Assembly: GCA_016713245.1 (NCBI GenBank)
Contig: JADJPM010000001.1
Coordinates: 434,001 to 498,000, forward strand
Source of the DNA: Verrucomicrobiaceae bacterium
GTDB taxonomy: Bacteria; Verrucomicrobiota; Verrucomicrobiia; Verrucomicrobiales; Verrucomicrobiaceae
DNA: 64,000 nt
Reading direction: 5' to 3'
The translations under genes and the position numbers were made by a program. The notes beneath the pieces were generated by a model. That model was not told the origin of the DNA. It saw only the letters and a list, made by a program, of their open reading frames with translations, and ran no database searches. Below, in pieces: positions 39,024 to 47,778 of this stretch. Each line of letters begins with the position of its first letter. The stretch's first letter is position 1.

Positions 39024-41789
39024 ATGGAAGAGGATCCACCACCCACTGTGCTCGCCGACTGCGCCGTGTGCGCCGCCTGCGGAGGGCGGACTCTCGTGTT
39101 GTCGCCAGGGCGGCTGTGCCCGCGCTGCAGCCTAGCGGCGCTGGACGATGTGCTGGGTGAAGGCGGCTTCCAGCTCCCGGGCTACCATATTCTGGGCGAG
39201 CTGGCCCATGGGGGAATGGGCGCTGTGTACAAGGCACGGCAGGTAAGGCCGGAACGCGAGGTGGCCGTCAAGCTGCTGCTGCCGCAGTTCGCCGGGGACG
39301 AGGAGATGCTGGCGCGGTTCCAGATTGAGGCACGTGCGATGGCGGGCCTAGAGCACCCCGGCATCCTGCCGGTCTATGAGGTGGGAGAATCCGGCGGCAC
39401 GCCCTTTTTTTCTATGAAACTGGCCACCGGGGGCTCACTGGCTGACCGGCTGGCCCGTGGACCGATGCCTGCGCGAGCTGCGGCGGAATTGTTGGAACAG
39501 CTCGCCCGCGCCCTGCACTTTGCCCACCAGCACGGGGTCCTGCACCGCGACCTCAAACCGGCGAACTTCCTCTTCGATGACGCCGGGCGGGCTTATGTGA
39601 GCGATTTCGGCCTAGCCAAGCTGCCGCCCGGAAGTGAAGGCACCGCGCTGACAAGGACGCAATCCATCTTTGGCACTCCGCACTACATGCCCCCGGAGGT
39701 GGCCGGCGGCTCCGTGGCGAAATCGACCACCGCGGGCGATCTCTACAGCCTGGGCGCAGTGCTCTATGAGTGCCTGACGGGACGGCGACCGTTCTTCAAG
39801 TATGATGGCATCGCCGCCCTGTTACGGGCGATTGTGGACATCGACGTGCCGCCCTTGCGCAGCCTGCTGCCAGATGTGCCCGGGGACCTCGAGATCATCT
39901 GCCTGAAGGCGTTGGAAAAGTCCCCCCAAGCCCGCTACGCGAGCTGCGGAGACTTTGCGGACGACCTGCGCCGTTGGCTGGACGGACGGCCCATTCTGGC
40001 ACGGCCCGTCAGTCCGCTAGAGCGGCTATGGCGCTGGGCGGGACGGCATCCGCTGGCCGCCGCGCTGGCGGCGGCCCTCGTGGCGGTCTCCGCCCTCGGC
40101 GGCCTGCTGCTGGCGAAAAGCTACCAGGACCGCGGCGCCGCCTTGGAAATGGCGAATGTCCAATTACGCGAGTCTTATTTGAACCAGGCCCGCTCGCAGA
40201 GGCTCCTGGCGGCACCCGGCCACCGGCGCCGGGCATTGGACCTGCTCCAGCGGGCGGCGGGGCTGCGTCCCGGGGCAGACCTGCGAAATGAGGCCGCTTC
40301 TCTGCTCGTCAGGACAGATATCGAAGAGACCACGGTCCCGGCCTCCGCCGCTCCGGCATGGGACCCGTCCCGATCCGGGGCCTTTCCAGACGATCCGATG
40401 ACCGGCTGGCGCACCGATGCGAAGGCAGAATGGTCCGTGAGCCTGCACACCTCCGGCAGGGCGGCCCTGTGGAAGAAAGGCGTCCAGGAGCCTGTCCATG
40501 TCTGGCAGCCTGCCGCCGGTCACAGCGTGGAGGCGGAGTTTGCGACCGGAAAGCTCCTCCTCGCGGGGCTGGAGCAGGGACTGCTGGTTCTTGAGCCGCC
40601 TTTCGGCGAAGGTTCGAGAACCCTTCAGCCGCCAGGCTCAAGGATCAGTTTTCTGGCCGCCGATCCGCTTGGAAAGCGACTGGCGGTCGCCCGGGCGGAC
40701 GGTCTGGAGGTTCTGTCCTTGGACGACGGTGCTGTTTTATGGCGCGATGGTCACCAGCCGGTACGCTGCCGTCCAGCCTGGAGCGCGGACGGATCACTAC
40801 TCGTGACGGCGCCGGGGGAGTCCCGGCAGGTGGCGTGCAGCACCGCGGACGGCACGCCACGGTGGTCTGTTCCGCTCAGTGACTGGCCGGCGGCCTTTTC
40901 CTTCCATCCTTCCGGGCAATGGCTGGCCGTAGCGGCCTCGGATCAGCAGGTCTCCCTGCACAGCGCCTCCACGGGCCGCGGCATCCTGGCGTTCTCCTGC
41001 ACGGTCGGCGAACTGAGCTTTTCGCCGAGCGGCCACCACCTCCGGGCAGCCAGCGGGACCGGTGGCATGCGCCATTGGGAACTGCGGGAGCCGGAAGGAT
41101 GGCAGGAGTGGACGCGCCGGGGCGCTGGCGAAGCGGATGGCGTGGTCTTTTCGCTGGCGCTCTCGCCGGATGGGAGCCGCCTGCTCACCTCGACCACGGC
41201 CGGCGTCCGAATCTGGTCCGTCCTCACGCGTGCGGAGGTCGGCTTTCACCCGGCGGCAAATCAACGGATCGATGCCCCGACCGCCGCTTTCTGGCTGGGC
41301 AATGCGGAGATCCTCGTCCAAGTCCCCGGCGGGCTGGAGCGGGTGGGCCTGGACACGGAAGGCAGGCCGCTTCCGCCGCGCCCTGTGAAACGTCCCCCAG
41401 GCTCCGCCGTGGCCGCCATTCGGCCGGATGGCGGTTGGATCGTCCGGCTGACCGATCCCGACGCAGGCGAGGAATCGTGGGAACGCTGGCCACACGGCGA
41501 TTCTGCACGGGCTTTGGCATGGAATGAAATCCCCGCCCGGCCGGAACCCCTCACGGCCATCTCCGCAGATGGCCAAGAAACAGCCCGCCTGCTGCCTGGA
41601 GACCGGCTTTCGATCTTGGCCAAAGGCACTGCGGAGGCCGATGAGATCATTCTCCCGGAGCCGCTGGGAGCTCGGGGGCTTGTCTTCGATCAGCAGGGAA
41701 TCCGGCTCATCCTGGTCAGCAAGGAGCATCGCGTTTTTTCCTGGGATATGGAACGGCTGCGGGCCGCGCTGCGGAACGCCGGTTTCTAA
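39024..41789 (+). CDS. Transmembrane Ser/Thr protein kinase with beta-propeller C-terminus
   Basis: From the ATG at 39024 the protein has 921 residues; a GTG at 39012 overlapping the sigma stop is also possible. The N-terminus has a small Cys cluster (CAVCAACGG... CPRC), probably zinc-binding. The kinase domain (about 50-325) has GELAHGGMGAVYKA, AVKLLLP, the catalytic HRDLKPANF, DFGLAKL and GTPHYMPPE. A transmembrane helix follows (HPLAAALAAALVAVSALGGLLLA). The remaining ~550 residues look like a WD40/quinoprotein-type propeller (ALSPDGSRLLTSTTAGVRIWS), likely outside the membrane as a sensor. It is coupled to the upstream sigma factor. Confidence 0.9.
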   Translation: MEEDPPPTVLADCAVCAACGGRTLVLSPGRLCPRCSLAALDDVLGEGGFQLPGYHILGELAHGGMGAVYKARQVRPEREVAVKLLLPQFAGDEEMLARFQIEARAMAGLEHPGILPVYEVGESGGTPFFSMKLATGGSLADRLARGPMPARAAAELLEQLARALHFAHQHGVLHRDLKPANFLFDDAGRAYVSDFGLAKLPPGSEGTALTRTQSIFGTPHYMPPEVAGGSVAKSTTAGDLYSLGAVLYECLTGRRPFFKYDGIAALLRAIVDIDVPPLRSLLPDVPGDLEIICLKALEKSPQARYASCGDFADDLRRWLDGRPILARPVSPLERLWRWAGRHPLAAALAAALVAVSALGGLLLAKSYQDRGAALEMANVQLRESYLNQARSQRLLAAPGHRRRALDLLQRAAGLRPGADLRNEAASLLVRTDIEETTVPASAAPAWDPSRSGAFPDDPMTGWRTDAKAEWSVSLHTSGRAALWKKGVQEPVHVWQPAAGHSVEAEFATGKLLLAGLEQGLLVLEPPFGEGSRTLQPPGSRISFLAADPLGKRLAVARADGLEVLSLDDGAVLWRDGHQPVRCRPAWSADGSLLVTAPGESRQVACSTADGTPRWSVPLSDWPAAFSFHPSGQWLAVAASDQQVSLHSASTGRGILAFSCTVGELSFSPSGHHLRAASGTGGMRHWELREPEGWQEWTRRGAGEADGVVFSLALSPDGSRLLTSTTAGVRIWSVLTRAEVGFHPAANQRIDAPTAAFWLGNAEILVQVPGGLERVGLDTEGRPLPPRPVKRPPGSAVAAIRPDGGWIVRLTDPDAGEESWERWPHGDSARALAWNEIPARPEPLTAISADGQETARLLPGDRLSILAKGTAEADEIILPEPLGARGLVFDQQGIRLILVSKEHRVFSWDMERLRAALRNAGF

Positions 41790-41953
41790 CCGCCGGCACG
41801 CTTTGATCCCGCCGCTCAAAAGCGGCCAGGGCAGGGTTCGCGAAAAAAAACGGGCTTCGGCGCAAATTCTCGAAACCCGCCGGTCCGGGATCTTGGAATC
41901 CCATGTGAAGGCGCTCGCGCCTCGATCCACAAGAACTCAAAACCGATATAGCC

Positions 41954-43954
41954 ATGAAAACACAATCCACCCATGCTCACCTCCATCTGACGAAGTCCTT
42001 CCGCCCGCTGGCCACCCTCCTCCTCGGCACCAGCATCGCCCTCACCGGCACAGGCTCCTCCTCCGCGGCGGACGCCGAGGGCAAGGCGAATGCCCGGCTC
42101 TTCACCCAGATGACCGCCACCGCCAAAACCGCGCCGAAAGTGGCCCGGATCACCTACACCGCCACGCTCCTGTCAGCAAAAATGCGCCTCGCCCTCGTCT
42201 CCGACGGAGCCAATGTCGTGTGCTTCCTGACAGACGGCAATTCCAGCAAACCCAACACGATCAGCCTCGAGGGCAGCCTCGTAAAGGGCGAGCTTTCCAT
42301 GGTGAGCAATCCTTTGGGCCATGAGCAGGCGGGCAGCCGCGCCACCCTCGTCGGTCGCATGACGACCACCGACTTTAGCGGCACCCTCACGCTCTCCGGC
42401 GTCCGCCACGCCGTGAGCGGACGTGCCGCCGCTGTCAAATCCCCGGCGGGCCTTTACCACCTGTATTCCGGCGGGCTGGACATCGCCGTGGCCGTCGATG
42501 AGGCCGGTGGCTCGACCGCCATCGCCAAACGCATCAAGACCGGGGAGGCACTGCCCGCCAAAGCGGTCTCGCTCGTCCTTGCCGGCGCTCTTCCCCGCAT
42601 CGTCGTCTATGGCCCCACGGGCGGCGTCCTCACCACCGTGGATGTCCGCAGGGTCCGTGGCCCCATCCTCGGGCTGCTCCATCTCTGGAGTGATGACTTC
42701 AAAAGCGCCGTCAAGCCCGCCGTGGTTCCGTGGGTCACCGCCGATCTCCTCGGCAACGCCATTCGTCCCTTCGATGTCGCCGTGCTGCCAAGTCCCGAGG
42801 ACGATCCCTCTTTGCTTCTCTTTTCGGAGCAGGTTGAACGTCGGATCGTGCTCTGGGCCCCCCCTTCCAATGCCACCGATGGCAGCATCCTCACCGTCGC
42901 CGACTCCGGCGATTGGCGCGACACCCGCACCACGGGGGCAGGACAGCCCCGCTATCTGGCCGTGTTCGAGAATTCCCTCGCCGTGAACACCATCACCGAC
43001 CCCGGCTACGATGCCTCACTCAACCAAATCCCCCAACGCGGGCAGTTGAACAGGCTGGTGTCCCCGGATGCCTTGTATTTGCAGAACAACTGGTCGATGC
43101 ACGCAGACCATGTCGGGAACCTGGTCAAAAACCCCAACAATGACGGCGTCAGCTTCGGCTTCACCTGGACGCAAAAGGAAATTTATAGAGGCCCCCGCCA
43201 ACCCATCACCCCCCGGCACCTGATACGCACTTCAGCGCAGGGTGTGCACAGGGTCCTCAGCGACAACTTGGACGATTTCTCGTCCGACGTTTCTTCGAAT
43301 GCCATCGGGCAGATCGGAACCTTCCCCCAATCCTTTATGGTGCCGGTCAAGAAAAACGAAAGCCCGTTCAGCCAGGCCCACCTCGTGACGGACAACAGCA
43401 CCAGTGTGACTCAGGAACGGCTCGCCCCGCGGGACAGCTCCGGGCAGTCTCTGATTGGCGCACCCAGCAACATGACGCTGGACGGCATGGACCTGAAAGG
43501 ATTTCGCGTGGTGGATGGCGCCCGCATGGAGAATGACGCCATCTTCCTTCTCACCAGGCATCTGAACTACTGGAAGCAGGAGGGCCAGACGGTGGGTGAT
43601 GGCGCGGGTGGGGTGACATATGTCGGCGAGTATCCAAGATACCGCGAGGTCGCGTTCGGTCCCCTGAATTACGAGCAGGCCGACAGCTGGATGATCAATC
43701 AGTTCACTTCCACTGAACCCGCCATGTGGGCGCTGGTCCGCGTCAATGCCCAGGGTGTGGCCAGCCTCTACCACAAAGGAAACGAACCCATCTTCGCCAC
43801 GGGCCTGGATATTGAAAGCACCCCTGAAGGCAAGCATGTGCTGGTGGCTGATCACGGCCCCGCTGGTTTCGGCGGCCAGATCATCCGCGTGGCCCCCAGC
43901 GAGACTGCCCTCGCCGCCTACATGCAGCGTATTCAGGACAATTTTGGACAGTAG
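41954..43954 (+). CDS. Large secreted protein of unknown function
   Basis: The 666-residue protein has a signal peptide (FRPLATLLLGTSIALTGTGSSSAA). The N-terminal third is rich in short beta-strands (YTATLLSAKMRLALVSDG, SRATLVGRMTTTDFSGTLTLSGV). The rest has propeller-like strands (VVYGPTGGVLTTVDVRRVRG; AMWALVRVNAQGVASLYHKG) and no recognised catalytic motif. It lies 164 bases downstream of the kinase on the same strand and ends in a strong terminator. The gap holds a hairpin (41811-41826) and AT-rich DNA that may include its own promoter. It may be a target of the sigma factor/kinase system, but that is only inferred from position. Confidence 0.65.
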   Translation: MKTQSTHAHLHLTKSFRPLATLLLGTSIALTGTGSSSAADAEGKANARLFTQMTATAKTAPKVARITYTATLLSAKMRLALVSDGANVVCFLTDGNSSKPNTISLEGSLVKGELSMVSNPLGHEQAGSRATLVGRMTTTDFSGTLTLSGVRHAVSGRAAAVKSPAGLYHLYSGGLDIAVAVDEAGGSTAIAKRIKTGEALPAKAVSLVLAGALPRIVVYGPTGGVLTTVDVRRVRGPILGLLHLWSDDFKSAVKPAVVPWVTADLLGNAIRPFDVAVLPSPEDDPSLLLFSEQVERRIVLWAPPSNATDGSILTVADSGDWRDTRTTGAGQPRYLAVFENSLAVNTITDPGYDASLNQIPQRGQLNRLVSPDALYLQNNWSMHADHVGNLVKNPNNDGVSFGFTWTQKEIYRGPRQPITPRHLIRTSAQGVHRVLSDNLDDFSSDVSSNAIGQIGTFPQSFMVPVKKNESPFSQAHLVTDNSTSVTQERLAPRDSSGQSLIGAPSNMTLDGMDLKGFRVVDGARMENDAIFLLTRHLNYWKQEGQTVGDGAGGVTYVGEYPRYREVAFGPLNYEQADSWMINQFTSTEPAMWALVRVNAQGVASLYHKGNEPIFATGLDIESTPEGKHVLVADHGPAGFGGQIIRVAPSETALAAYMQRIQDNFGQ

Positions 43955-43978
43955 TCGGTGGACACCAGTGAAGAAGAG

Positions 43979-44010
43979 GACGCCCTCCTGCTAGCGCAGG
44001 AGGGCGTCTT
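43979..44010 (+). terminator. Rho-independent terminator
   Basis: A perfect 13-bp GC-rich stem (43979-43991 with 43996-44008), a 4-base loop TAGC and a short T-rich tail lie 25 bases after the stop of the secreted-protein gene. It separates this unit from the downstream DUF1549 gene. Confidence 0.85.
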
Positions 44011-44081
44011 TGTATTCCGGCTCGTACGGTGTCAATTTTCACCTCCTGCTAAGTTGAGTTCTGCCAGACGTATGACTGCGG

Positions 44082-46925
44082 ATGCTTTTTCGTCTTTCCT
44101 TGCTCTCGATCACCACGCTGGCCGGCGCGGCGGAGCTGTCGTTCAATCGCGACATCCGCCCGATCCTCAGTGACAACTGCTTTTACTGCCACGGGCCGGA
44201 CAAAAACAACCGCAAGGGGGACCTGCGGCTCGATGTGCGCGAGGAACTGATCAAGCTGGGGCCGCAGACGCTGATCGAACGCATCACCACCACCGATGCC
44301 GATGACCTCATGCCGCCGGCGGAGTCGCACAAGAAGCTCTCGGCGAAGCAAAAGGACACGCTGAAGCAGTGGATCGCCGAAGGGGCGAAGTATGAGCCGC
44401 ATTGGGCTTTTGTGCCGCCGGTGAAATCGAAGTCGGGTAACTCGATTGATGATTTTGTCCGGGCGGAGTTGAAGAAGCATGGGATTCAGCCTGCGCCGAA
44501 GGCCTCGAGGGAGACTTTGATGAGGAGGCTAGCTTTGGATCTCACCGGGCTGCCGCCGGATGACCTGAATGACCGGATTGACCTGAATGACTTTATTGAC
44601 CGGTTGCTGCAATCACCGCATTACGGCGAGCACATGGCGGTCGGATGGCTGGATGCGGCGAGGTTTGCGGACACGAACGGCTACCAGGTGGATCGTGATC
44701 GGGAGCTGTGGCCTTGGCGGGACTGGGTGATCAAGGCGTTCAATGCGAACATGCCTTTCGATCAGTTCACCATCGAGCAGATTGCGGGGGATTTGCTGCC
44801 GGGTGCCACGTTGGATCAAAAGATCGCCACGGGGTTTCATCGCAATCACATGCTCAATGAGGAGGGCGGCATCATCGCGGAGGAGTTTTTGGCCGAATAC
44901 ACCGCCGACCGCGTGGAGACGACGGCCGCTGTGTGGCTCGGCCAGACCTTCAACTGTGCCCGCTGCCATGATCACAAGTTCGATCCCTTCACGCAGCACG
45001 ACTTCTACGCGATGAAGGCCTTCTTCCACAACGTGCCGGAACGCGGTGTGGGCCTTTACAGCAATCCGGTGCGCACCAATGCGCCGCCTTTCGTGAAACT
45101 GCCCGCGCCGGAGCTGGAGACGAAAATCGCCGCGCTGAATGCGAAGCTCAAACCGGTCGAAGATCAGCTCAAAGGCCTCGCGGCGGGTGATCTCGAACCT
45201 TGGGCGAAAAAGCTCGCGGCGGCTAAGATCGACTGGCTGCCGCTGGAGCCGCAAAAAGCGACCGGAGGCGACAATCCGCCTCAAATCGCCGACAAGGCCG
45301 TTTTGATCGGTCCGCAGGAAACGCGGGCCAACAACGTCGTGATCCGGGCGAAGCTGCCAGCAGGCAAAACCACCGCGCTGCGTCTCGAATGCTCCACCAC
45401 GGCTCCTTCGGCCAGTTTTCAATGGAGCGAGCTCAAAGTCGGCAAAACGAAGCTGCACGCCATCGACGCCACGCATGCCAACGTGCTCGACAACGACCGC
45501 AAAACCAAATCGGTGCTCTCGGTGGCACCTGAAAAGCCGGTGCAGGCCCTTTTTGAACTCGAAAAGCCTCTCGAAGACGCCGAGGTGGCGATCTCGATCG
45601 GTGTCGAGAATGCCGGCGGGCTTTCGCAGTGGCGTTTGTTTGCCACGACGAATGCGACGGAGCTCATCGCGCCCGCGAGCATCGTGACGATCGCGCAAAA
45701 AGAGGCCGCCAAACGCACCGCGGCCGAGCGCAAGCAGCTCGCGAGCTTTCGCTTGGCGCAGATGCCTGAGCACCGTCGCCTGAGTGCAGAGGAGGCTGCT
45801 TTGAAGAAGCAGATCGCCACGGTGGAGGCGGAGATTCCGACCACGCTGGTCATGGAGGAGCAGAAGGAGATGCGTCCGACCTTCATCCTGATGCGCGGGG
45901 CTTATGACAAGCCGGGTGAGAAGGTCGTAGCCGCCACGCCCGGCGTTTTGCCCGCACTCGCCGCCGATTTGCCGCGCAATCGCCTCGGTCTCGCCAAGTG
46001 GCTCGTGAGCCGTGAGAACCCGCTCACGGCCCGTGTGATCGTGAACCGCTTCTGGCAGCATTTCTTTGGCACCGGCCTCGTTCGGACGAGCGAGGACTTT
46101 GGCTCTCAAGGCGAGCCGCCGAGCCATCCGGAGCTGCTCGACTGGCTTGCGGTGACGTTTCAAGAAAGCGGCTGGGATGTGAAGAAACTCGTGAAGCTGA
46201 TCGTGACGAGCGAGACGTATCAGCAGAGTTCACGTCATTCGTCGGATCAGGGCGATCTGTCGAATCAATGGCTGTCACGCGGGCCGCGGCATCGTTTGAG
46301 TGCGGAGGTGATTCGTGATCAAGCATTGGCGGCCAGCGGATTGCTGGTGGAGAAGATCGGCGGTCCGAGTGTGAAGCCGTATCACCCGCCGGGGCTTTAT
46401 GAGCAGGTCGTGGCACAGCGCGACAATCCCAAGGCCACCTACCAGCAAGGCAGCGGCGACGATCTGCACCGGCGCAGCCTCTACACCTACTGGAAGCGCA
46501 GCGTGCCGCATCCCGGCATGCTGCTCTTTGATGCGCCTTTCCGCGAAACCTGCGCGCTCCGCCGCTCGCGGTCCAACACGCCGCTGCAGGCGCTCAATTT
46601 GATGAACGACCCGACGTATGTCGAAGCGGCTCGGTTTCTGGCGCAACGCATGATCAAGGAAGGCGGCACGAGCATCGAGTCACGCCTCACGCATGGCTTT
46701 CACCTGCTTCTGGGACGAAAACCGAGCCAACAAGAACTCCAAGTCCTCACCGCAGCTGTGGAGCGATCCATCAAAGACTTCACCAAGGAAGCAGAAGCTG
46801 CCAAACAGCTCCTCACCTTCGGTGAAGCCAAAACGGACGACAAACTGAGCCCTGCTGAACTCGCCGCCTACACCACGGTCGCCAGCACGCTGATCAATCT
46901 CGACGAAACCATCACCAAGGAGTGA
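44082..46925 (+). CDS. Planctomycete-type cytochrome c/DUF1549/DUF1553 protein, paralogue 2
   Basis: A 947-residue exported protein with a signal peptide. The haem motif is CFYCHG near residue 32, followed by LMPPAESHKKLSAKQ and then DUF1549 (LALDLTGLPP; GWLDAARFADTNGYQVDRDRE; ARCHDHKFDPF). A central beta-rich region lies at about 390-560, with a long coiled region near 560-600. DUF1553 is at the C-terminus (NRFWQHFFGTGLVRTSEDFG; RRSRSNTPLQALNLMNDP). It is clearly related to paralogue 1 but without the discoidin module. Its usual DUF1501 partner is 850 bases further on, separated by an oppositely oriented TA pair. Confidence 0.9.
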   Translation: MLFRLSLLSITTLAGAAELSFNRDIRPILSDNCFYCHGPDKNNRKGDLRLDVREELIKLGPQTLIERITTTDADDLMPPAESHKKLSAKQKDTLKQWIAEGAKYEPHWAFVPPVKSKSGNSIDDFVRAELKKHGIQPAPKASRETLMRRLALDLTGLPPDDLNDRIDLNDFIDRLLQSPHYGEHMAVGWLDAARFADTNGYQVDRDRELWPWRDWVIKAFNANMPFDQFTIEQIAGDLLPGATLDQKIATGFHRNHMLNEEGGIIAEEFLAEYTADRVETTAAVWLGQTFNCARCHDHKFDPFTQHDFYAMKAFFHNVPERGVGLYSNPVRTNAPPFVKLPAPELETKIAALNAKLKPVEDQLKGLAAGDLEPWAKKLAAAKIDWLPLEPQKATGGDNPPQIADKAVLIGPQETRANNVVIRAKLPAGKTTALRLECSTTAPSASFQWSELKVGKTKLHAIDATHANVLDNDRKTKSVLSVAPEKPVQALFELEKPLEDAEVAISIGVENAGGLSQWRLFATTNATELIAPASIVTIAQKEAAKRTAAERKQLASFRLAQMPEHRRLSAEEAALKKQIATVEAEIPTTLVMEEQKEMRPTFILMRGAYDKPGEKVVAATPGVLPALAADLPRNRLGLAKWLVSRENPLTARVIVNRFWQHFFGTGLVRTSEDFGSQGEPPSHPELLDWLAVTFQESGWDVKKLVKLIVTSETYQQSSRHSSDQGDLSNQWLSRGPRHRLSAEVIRDQALAASGLLVEKIGGPSVKPYHPPGLYEQVVAQRDNPKATYQQGSGDDLHRRSLYTYWKRSVPHPGMLLFDAPFRETCALRRSRSNTPLQALNLMNDPTYVEAARFLAQRMIKEGGTSIESRLTHGFHLLLGRKPSQQELQVLTAAVERSIKDFTKEAEAAKQLLTFGEAKTDDKLSPAELAAYTTVASTLINLDETITKE
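44559..44603 (+). repeat. In-frame 9-base repeat (five units) in paralogue 2
   Basis: Five 9-base units (GATGACCTG, AATGACCGG types) encode DDL, NDR, IDL, NDF and IDR immediately after LTGLPP. The position matches the SDx array of paralogue 1, but the unit sequence differs, so the two arrays arose or drifted separately. Confidence 0.8.
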
Positions 46926-46936
46926 TTTCGATGCCT

Positions 46937-47404
46937 CTAGTTCACCTGCAGCCCTTCCAGCTCCGCCAGCTTCCGAGCTTTGGTGTCAAAGCTCCAAAAG
47001 GTGTCACAACCCAGAATGAGCGCAGAGGCAACGTGCAGCACATCGTTGGTGCGAAAGCCATGCTTCGCGGTATGCCGGTGAACCAGGTCATAATACAAAT
47101 CATCCAAAAGACGCGAATCCGGCTCCCGGATGGACAACTGCTGCCCCTGCTGAATTTCCAGTTCGAAACTTGCCTCCGCAGCGCGGGCCGTCCCCGCAGT
47201 CACGGTGTAGCCTGGACTGCCATTCTTCGATTCATAAACGAGGCGCTGAAAGGCATTCACCAGCTCATGGTGAAGCAGTCGCGTGACTGGAAGCGGTTCG
47301 TTGCTTCTCTTCGACCACTCATTCAGCAACCGATCCGCTTCCGCCGTGAAGGGCAAATTCAGCAGCAGGTTGGTAAAGAAGTTTGTGTCGGCATACGCCT
47401 TCAT
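46937..47404 (-). CDS. PIN-domain toxin (VapC-like)
   Basis: The 155-residue protein begins MKAYADTNFFTNLLLNLPFTAEAD, with the first catalytic Asp. LLHHELVNAFQRL gives the Glu, and TNDVLHVASALILGCDTFWSFDTKARKLAE gives the C-terminal Asp residues, the full PIN set. It is a probable RNase toxin. It is coupled by a 4-base overlap to the antitoxin gene upstream and lies only 11 bases from the stop of DUF1549 paralogue 2, on the opposite strand. Confidence 0.85.
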   Translation of the reverse strand: MKAYADTNFFTNLLLNLPFTAEADRLLNEWSKRSNEPLPVTRLLHHELVNAFQRLVYESKNGSPGYTVTAGTARAAEASFELEIQQGQQLSIREPDSRLLDDLYYDLVHRHTAKHGFRTNDVLHVASALILGCDTFWSFDTKARKLAELEGLQVN

Positions 47405-47724
47405 AGCTCACCAGCGATGACCTTGTTCAGGTGTTCGATATCCACCTCCGGGCCGCAGGTGTTGCCCAGCGCCGTCATGCGTTGCCTGTGCGCACGCATT
47501 CTCTCGACCATGCTCGGCACCACCAGCTCAGAAGTCGGGCGGGCGACTGAAATCTCAAAGACCTCCCCACTGCGGCTTTTGACGGTTACCCGCCCCAGCT
47601 TCCGCGCCGCCTCGAGCAACTCCGCGCCGCTGCGGTTCATGTCACGCACGGTAAATTCACGCCGCAGCGGCTTCTGGCTGCGCACACGGGCTTTTTTGGC
47701 GGCTTTCTTGGATGCGGTCTTCAT
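47401..47724 (-). CDS. Type II antitoxin (Phd/AbrB-like)
   Basis: From the ATG at 47724 the protein has 107 residues; ATGs at 47736 and 47745 are alternatives. It has a Lys-rich N-terminus, then REFTVRDMNRSGAELLEAARKLGRVTVKSRSGEVFEISV, which resembles the Phd/YefM N-terminal DNA-binding region. A C-terminal PSMVERMRAHRQRMTALG segment would contact the toxin. The 4-base overlap with the PIN gene confirms the pair. The open frame continues to 49326, but that is antisense to the DUF1501 gene and not coding. Confidence 0.75.
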   Translation of the reverse strand: MKTASKKAAKKARVRSQKPLRREFTVRDMNRSGAELLEAARKLGRVTVKSRSGEVFEISVARPTSELVVPSMVERMRAHRQRMTALGNTCGPEVDIEHLNKVIAGEL

Positions 47725-47778
47725 GTCCGAAATCATGACCGACATCGCCGCGCCTTTCAATTCCTCATTTCTCCGCTC

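Noticed and set aside
41811..41826. Hairpin GCCGCT-CAAA-AGCGGC after the kinase gene as a terminator
   Set aside because: The stem is short (6 bp) and no T-run follows; it may be a REP-like palindrome or chance.
44613..46163. 516-codon open frame on the minus strand
   Set aside because: It is antisense to the DUF1549/1553 gene and has no recognisable features.
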